Positions 5,564 through 5,734 of a DNA stretch of 5,734 bases are shown in pieces. A model generated the notes under the pieces. It ran no database searches, had not been told where the DNA came from, and was given only the letters and a program-made list of their open reading frames with translations. Both the position numbers and the translations under genes were made by a program. This DNA comes from Phycisphaerales bacterium (lineage in GTDB: Bacteria; Planctomycetota; Phycisphaerae; Phycisphaerales; SM1A02): the NCBI GenBank assembly GCA_007125255.1, contig SLDM01000100.1, forward strand, positions 1 through 5,734, given 5' to 3'. Position 1 is the first letter of the stretch. The number at the start of each line of letters is the position of its first letter.

Positions 5564-5589
5564 GTCGTCCCGTCTTCCGCGGGAATGAC
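5564..5589. repeat. Hairpin resembling dispersed GTCATTCCCGCG-type palindromic repeats
   Basis: GTCGT (5564-5568) plus CCCG (5569-5572) pair with CGGG (5580-5583) plus ATGAC (5585-5589), with one G-T wobble, one bulged A (5584) and a 7-nt loop. Read on the minus strand it begins GTCATTCCCGCGGAAGACGG. This is close in form to palindromic repeats with the arm GTCATTCCCGCG that I recall as widely dispersed in bacterial genomes; that relation is from memory and not checked. Confidence 0.5.
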
Positions 5590-5621
5590 GGTAACGGGAC
5601 GCTCGCCGAAACCACCCCACA

Positions 5622-5660
5622 CCTTCGTCACTCCGTCACTTTCCCTCCGTGCCTTCGTGC
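5622..5660 (+). repeat. Mixed octamer array joining both repeat types
   Basis: The array reads CCTTCGTC, ACTCCGTC, ACTTTCCC, then CTCCGTGC and CTTCGTGC. It contains ACTTCGTC-type units followed directly by CTTCGTGC-type units, which shows the two types are variants of one octamer family. Confidence 0.7.
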
Positions 5661-5734
5661 CTCTCATCCATGCCTTTCCATCGCACTTGGATAGAGTCTT
5701 ACGATTTGCGCATGCAGCGCCATTCTCTTCTCCC

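Larger units (their letters stand above)
5512..5645. repeat. 134-bp imperfect palindromic element built from opposed octamer arrays
   Basis: The 23 nt at 5512-5534 and the reverse complement of 5623-5645 agree at 20 positions; one of the three mismatches would be a G-T wobble in RNA. Between the arms lies a smaller hairpin (5564-5589). The layout (long inverted arms, AT-rich CAAATTTG palindrome at 5557-5564, internal hairpin) resembles a small non-autonomous mobile element, but no target-site duplication is evident. Confidence 0.5.
5395..5734. other. Upstream spacer of the fused membrane protein; repeats, no supported gene
   Basis: About 340 bp without a convincing gene. The frame of the downstream gene stays open here, but it translates octamer repeats and lacks family similarity, so I treat it as non-coding. 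Contents: a short GC-rich imperfect palindrome (5484-5499) followed by TTTTT on the plus strand, octamer arrays at 5512-5551 and 5622-5660, and a hairpin at 5564-5589. The promoter of the fused gene is expected between about 5395 and 5511. A TAGGAT box is seen on the minus strand near 5460, without a good -35 partner. From 5668 to the edge nothing can be assigned. Confidence 0.6.

Noticed and set aside
5395..5667. 91-residue N-terminal extension of the fused membrane protein
   Set aside because: It is open in frame, but its first codons translate octamer repeats (RGTKARRESDGVTK), it passes through a hairpin element, and the family's first membrane helix begins at the ATG at 5394.
5664..5723. 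A 19-codon minus-strand frame (MALHAQIVRLYPSAMERHG) with GGAG 6 nt upstream and its TGA overlapping the ATG at 5667
   Set aside because: The ribosome binding site is tempting, but the peptide matches nothing I know, the region is repeat-bordered, and the overlapped ATG is probably not used. It could be revisited with ribosome profiling.
5670..5734. Possible rightward gene start (MPFHRTWIESYDLRMQ... or MQRHSLL)
   Set aside because: Too short before the window edge, with no ribosome binding site or recognisable domain.

Overview
The window is GC-rich. All five genes I can support lie on the minus strand, so they are transcribed from high to low coordinates. In transcription order they are: a large fused membrane/spermidine-synthase-like protein (5394-3052), a calcineurin-like metallophosphoesterase (2615-1731), the tRNA-modification protein TsaB (1716-1012), a response regulator with an N-terminal excisionase/MerR-type helix-turn-helix (831-235), and the first 60 codons of an HDOD-domain protein (180-1, cut by the window edge). 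There is no plasmid, phage, CRISPR, rRNA or tRNA signal. The gene types and the repeat-filled spacers fit a planctomycete-like bacterium (perhaps Phycisphaerae), but that assignment is inference from gene style, not from a marker gene.

The genes form three transcriptional blocks. Block 1 is the fused membrane protein, preceded by about 340 bp and followed by about 436 bp of non-coding DNA. Block 2 is metallophosphoesterase-tsaB, tightly coupled (14 bp apart, or a 4-base overlap if the upstream GTG start is used). Block 3 is response regulator-HDOD protein, 54 bp apart and each with a good Shine-Dalgarno sequence. It is separated from tsaB by a 180 bp spacer holding a 10-bp perfect inverted repeat. 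Block 3 looks like a small signalling unit (phospho-input plus DNA binding, then an HDOD output/scaffold protein). Block 2 pairs a housekeeping t6A-pathway gene with a phosphoesterase of unknown substrate.

The least ordinary part is the non-coding DNA. The spacer 2616-3051 holds a 185-bp element (2796-2980). It is bounded by two inverted, clearly homologous copies of a 37-38 nt unit: a GGGTGC head, then a 7-bp hairpin with AG...GAGTC in the loop. One stem position differs between the copies with compensation on both arms. This is the architecture of REP/BIME elements. Arrays of an octamer with core CT(T/C)CGT sit on both sides of it. The same octamer family recurs at 5512-5660, where two arrays in opposite orientation make a 23-nt imperfect inverted repeat (20 of 23 positions complementary) around a smaller GTCGT-CCCG hairpin. 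These repeats are the best candidates for something under-described here; the protein-coding genes belong to recognisable families.
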